From an uncultured Candidatus Melainabacteria bacterium (GTDB lineage Bacteria > Cyanobacteriota > Vampirovibrionia > LMEP-6097), in contig CALBDR010000259.1 of the NCBI GenBank assembly GCA_937927525.1, positions 1 to 7,613 of the forward strand: a DNA stretch of 7,613 nt. The letters are read 5' to 3'. The stretch's first letter is position 1. The number at the start of each line of letters is the position of its first letter. The notes beneath the pieces are model-generated. The model was not told where the DNA came from. It did no database searches and saw nothing but the letters and a program-made list of their open reading frames with translations. Shown here piece after piece: positions 5,357-7,613 of the stretch. A program made the position numbers and the translations under genes.

Positions 5357-5362
5357 TAAAAT
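5357..5362 (+). promoter_or_regulatory. Weak -10 candidate for the large surface-type protein gene
   Basis: TAAAAT (5 of 6 to TATAAT) would start transcription near 5369, leaving a leader of about 18 bases before ATG 5387. TAAATA at 5368-5373 is an alternative that would give almost no leader. No credible -35 element is seen, so the assignment is weak. Confidence 0.25.
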
Positions 5363-5386
5363 TGACGTAAATATTGAAGTTTGGTG

Positions 5387-7613
5387 ATGTTGTGGCAAAT
5401 TCTATCAGCAATAATTTTGACAGTAGTATTAGGTCTATCATCTATCCTAATACAAACTAATCTTGCTCATCGTAAGATAGCATTAGTTGAGTTTGCAAGT
5501 CATGATTATGTCGAAATCACGAAGGGGGCGAGTGCATATATTGCAGATGAGTCTGCTGCTCTAATGAAGGCTGTGAAGAGTTTTATATACTCTACTGAAA
5601 ATTCAGAGCTTGCTTTAGAGAATTTAGAAAATAACTTTAATCAATTTAGAAATGAAATGAGTCTCTCCCCATCTTCTTCAATCAGTGAGTTTTTAGATTA
5701 TTATATTCAGAAGTCTACTTTTATTAATAAGCTTGAACTTAAAGCTGAAAAAGAATTTAAAGAAGACTTAGACTTGAATTATAGTTTTAACTTAGCTCGT
5801 AGTGACTTTCATGAAATTAAAACTGATGATTTACAGCCTAGTTATAAGACATCTTTAATTACTGAAGATAGGCTCACAAATTATAATCCTAGACTTATCT
5901 CTCCATATTTCAATTTTACTAGTGACTTAGTGAGTGATGATAAATTATTGATTTCTGATAAGCTTTTGCAAAAGATTATTACTGGTAGTGTTGACTATGA
6001 CGCTATTGTGGCTAACCCTGAGAATTTCAATCTGGAAATAAATAATACTGGACTTTCTGAAAGTGACTTCCCGAATACATTAGTAGTTAATGCTAAATAT
6101 CCAGTTTTTAAATTTGAAGATGAGAATGAAAAAGAAAATAGTGGGAATGAAATAAGGGATATAAGTTTCATCAGTACCGCTCAAATAAATATTGTTGCAG
6201 ATATTGAACTTAGCCCTATAATTTTTCCTAAGGTTCCTAAAATCAATCCTCCACCGACTTCTCCTCCTTCACCTGTCATTGAAATTGAAAATATTCCTAT
6301 TTCACCTCCACCTACTCCAATCGCTGAAAACAATAATTTAAGCAATTTTGATTTAGGGATTCGTAGCTTACCTGCTAATAGTCATGGAATTTTTGTCGAT
6401 GCTGATAAAGTAGTTTCTGCTGATAATCCTTTACGTATAGCTAGTGCTAAAAGTAATGGGCTTTCTACACTTTATGTTGACGAAAATGGACATATAGTGA
6501 TGTCAATTGGAAAAGCATTTGAAGGTAATTCTAGACTTGGTTTACCTGAAAACTCTTTAAACTTTAATCATGAAGGGATAGAAGTTTTAGATACTTTTAG
6601 TGATCAGCTCGGGAAACAAAGTTTAAGCTCAGAAGATTCTTTATCTGGGCTGAGTTTTCAGAATTCAGAATCAAGTTCTGCTAATAACAATCCTGAGATT
6701 AATTCTGGTGCGGAGATTTTAAGTGAAGAACCGAGTGTCGTCTTAGATGTTCTACCAAGGCAGCATAACCGTTACGGTACAGTAAGTGAGAGTTTTAAAG
6801 TAAATGGAATTGAGATTCCAGCTGGAGCTGTAGTAGTTGCTACTAAAGCTGAGAATACGAAAAATCGTATTGATAAAAATTCAGACTTTAATTACTTTAA
6901 AGTTTATGATGCTAATGGTGCGCTGATAAGTAAATTCCATCAGAGTTCGATCCAGAGTAATAAAAAACTTAAGAATATTGATTTGCAGAGTTTTAATACA
7001 GAAAAGGGTTTCGAGGATGCAGATGGTTCAAGTATTTATCAAAGTTTTTCAACAGCAGATTTGTTTAATGGGCAGGATGCGGAGACGGCCGTGAAATCTT
7101 TTCTAAATATTCAGGCAGATCTTGCTGACAGTCTTCAGTTAAATATTAATGAGAAAAATAAAAAGTGGCATAAGGATCTTTACAGGAATTTTAAATCACA
7201 AGGGATTTCTTATACTGGTTCTACATTAGAGGTTAATGATAAGGAAGCCGCGGCGGAGCTTTATATCGCAGAGAAGGTTTATGTCGATGATACGGCTAAG
7301 GCTTTGGATAAGGCGCAGTTTACTGCGCTTGTGGATTTGGAAGAGGCGCGGGGGAGGGTTGGGAGTGCTAAGGATAAGTTGGCTGATGCGAAAAAAGCTT
7401 TGAAAGAAAAGGGTATAAGCAAAAAGGAAAAGAAAGAATTAAATGTTCAAGTAAAAAAAGCTAAAAATGATTTAGATAAGTCAAAGAAAGAGAAAAAAAA
7501 CATAGGAAAATCCTTTGAGAAGACTAGAAAAAGCTACGATAATTATATTAAGACTAGGACTGTACCTAAAACTAAGGTGAAAGCTATTCCAGCTAAACCT
7601 ATAGTAGTAAAAA
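5387..7613 (+). CDS. Large N-anchored surface-type protein, unrecognised (3' end beyond window)
   Basis: The frame is open for 742 codons from ATG 5387 to the window edge, and the family is not recognised. The N-terminus MLWQILSAIILTVVLGLSSI is one hydrophobic helix (about residues 4-22) with almost no positive charge before it. It is followed by an amphipathic stretch (NLAHRKIALVEFASHDYVEI, then KGASAYIADESAALMKAVKSF). This topology resembles minor pilins or PilV-type proteins, but there is no G-F/E prepilin cleavage motif and no lipobox. Residues about 60-280 are a mixed helical domain. A proline-rich linker with two clusters (PPPTSPPSP near 288, SPPPTP near 306) follows. Residues about 320-640 look like a mixed, beta-containing region (GIEIPAGAVVVATKAENTKN). 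A lysine/glutamate-rich, coiled-coil-like part covers about 645-725. I find no in-frame cysteine codon, which suits exposure outside the cytoplasm. In-frame GTG 5384 and TTG 5381 are alternative starts, with a TGA at 5375 limiting the frame. GC content rises sharply at about 7240-7375. Confidence 0.85.
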   Translation, partial: MLWQILSAIILTVVLGLSSILIQTNLAHRKIALVEFASHDYVEITKGASAYIADESAALMKAVKSFIYSTENSELALENLENNFNQFRNEMSLSPSSSISEFLDYYIQKSTFINKLELKAEKEFKEDLDLNYSFNLARSDFHEIKTDDLQPSYKTSLITEDRLTNYNPRLISPYFNFTSDLVSDDKLLISDKLLQKIITGSVDYDAIVANPENFNLEINNTGLSESDFPNTLVVNAKYPVFKFEDENEKENSGNEIRDISFISTAQINIVADIELSPIIFPKVPKINPPPTSPPSPVIEIENIPISPPPTPIAENNNLSNFDLGIRSLPANSHGIFVDADKVVSADNPLRIASAKSNGLSTLYVDENGHIVMSIGKAFEGNSRLGLPENSLNFNHEGIEVLDTFSDQLGKQSLSSEDSLSGLSFQNSESSSANNNPEINSGAEILSEEPSVVLDVLPRQHNRYGTVSESFKVNGIEIPAGAVVVATKAENTKNRIDKNSDFNYFKVYDANGALISKFHQSSIQSNKKLKNIDLQSFNTEKGFEDADGSSIYQSFSTADLFNGQDAETAVKSFLNIQADLADSLQLNINEKNKKWHKDLYRNFKSQGISYTGSTLEVNDKEAAAELYIAEKVYVDDTAKALDKAQFTALVDLEEARGRVGSAKDKLADAKKALKEKGISKKEKKELNVQVKKAKNDLDKSKKEKKNIGKSFEKTRKSYDNYIKTRTVPKTKVKAIPAKPIVVK

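Noticed and set aside
1..7613. CRISPR array, tRNA or rRNA gene
   Set aside because: No regularly spaced repeats, no cloverleaf and no conserved rRNA segment was seen; the only long repeat has two copies 468 bases apart.

Overview
The window is AT-rich, with a few sharp GC-rich spots, and uses the standard code: TAA, TAG and TGA all serve as stops and no reading frame needs recoding. An AsmA-family envelope protein and a membrane-anchored YgaP-type rhodanese point to a diderm (Gram-negative-type) bacterium. No Shine-Dalgarno site precedes most genes. Instead a -10-like hexamer ends only 7-8 bases before the start codon of several genes, which suggests widespread leaderless transcription. The species cannot be named from the sequence.

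Layout. Bases 1-192 (minus) hold the start of a small TfoX C-terminal-domain protein, cut by the window edge. It is divergent from an AbiJ-type abortive-infection gene (243-1079, plus), which meets a DUF4143-type AAA ATPase (1076-2218, minus) tail to tail with a 4-base overlap. A 109-base divergent spacer containing an imperfect dyad separates the ATPase from ygaP (2328-2846, plus). A full-length asmA-like gene (2877-4724, plus) follows after 30 bases that carry a perfect TATAAT. Two small membrane-protein genes (4793-5020 and 5036-5227, plus) sit inside a segment bounded by two 48-base direct repeats (4737-4784 and 5205-5252, one mismatch). After a 134-base gap, an ORF of at least 742 codons begins at 5387 and runs off the right edge. 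It encodes an unrecognised, cysteine-free protein with an N-terminal hydrophobic helix, a proline-rich linker and a lysine-rich helical C-terminal part.

How the genes relate. The left half looks like an accessory patch: a phage-defence-type HEPN gene facing an ATPase of a family common in mobile gene pools. The middle is envelope-related: YgaP-type sulfur transfer at the inner membrane, and AsmA-type envelope lipid homeostasis. The right part is the least explained. It holds a repeat-bounded cassette of two short membrane proteins and the large anchored surface-type protein, and it is where something undescribed is most likely to be. No complete, clearly new multi-gene system is proven by the sequence alone.
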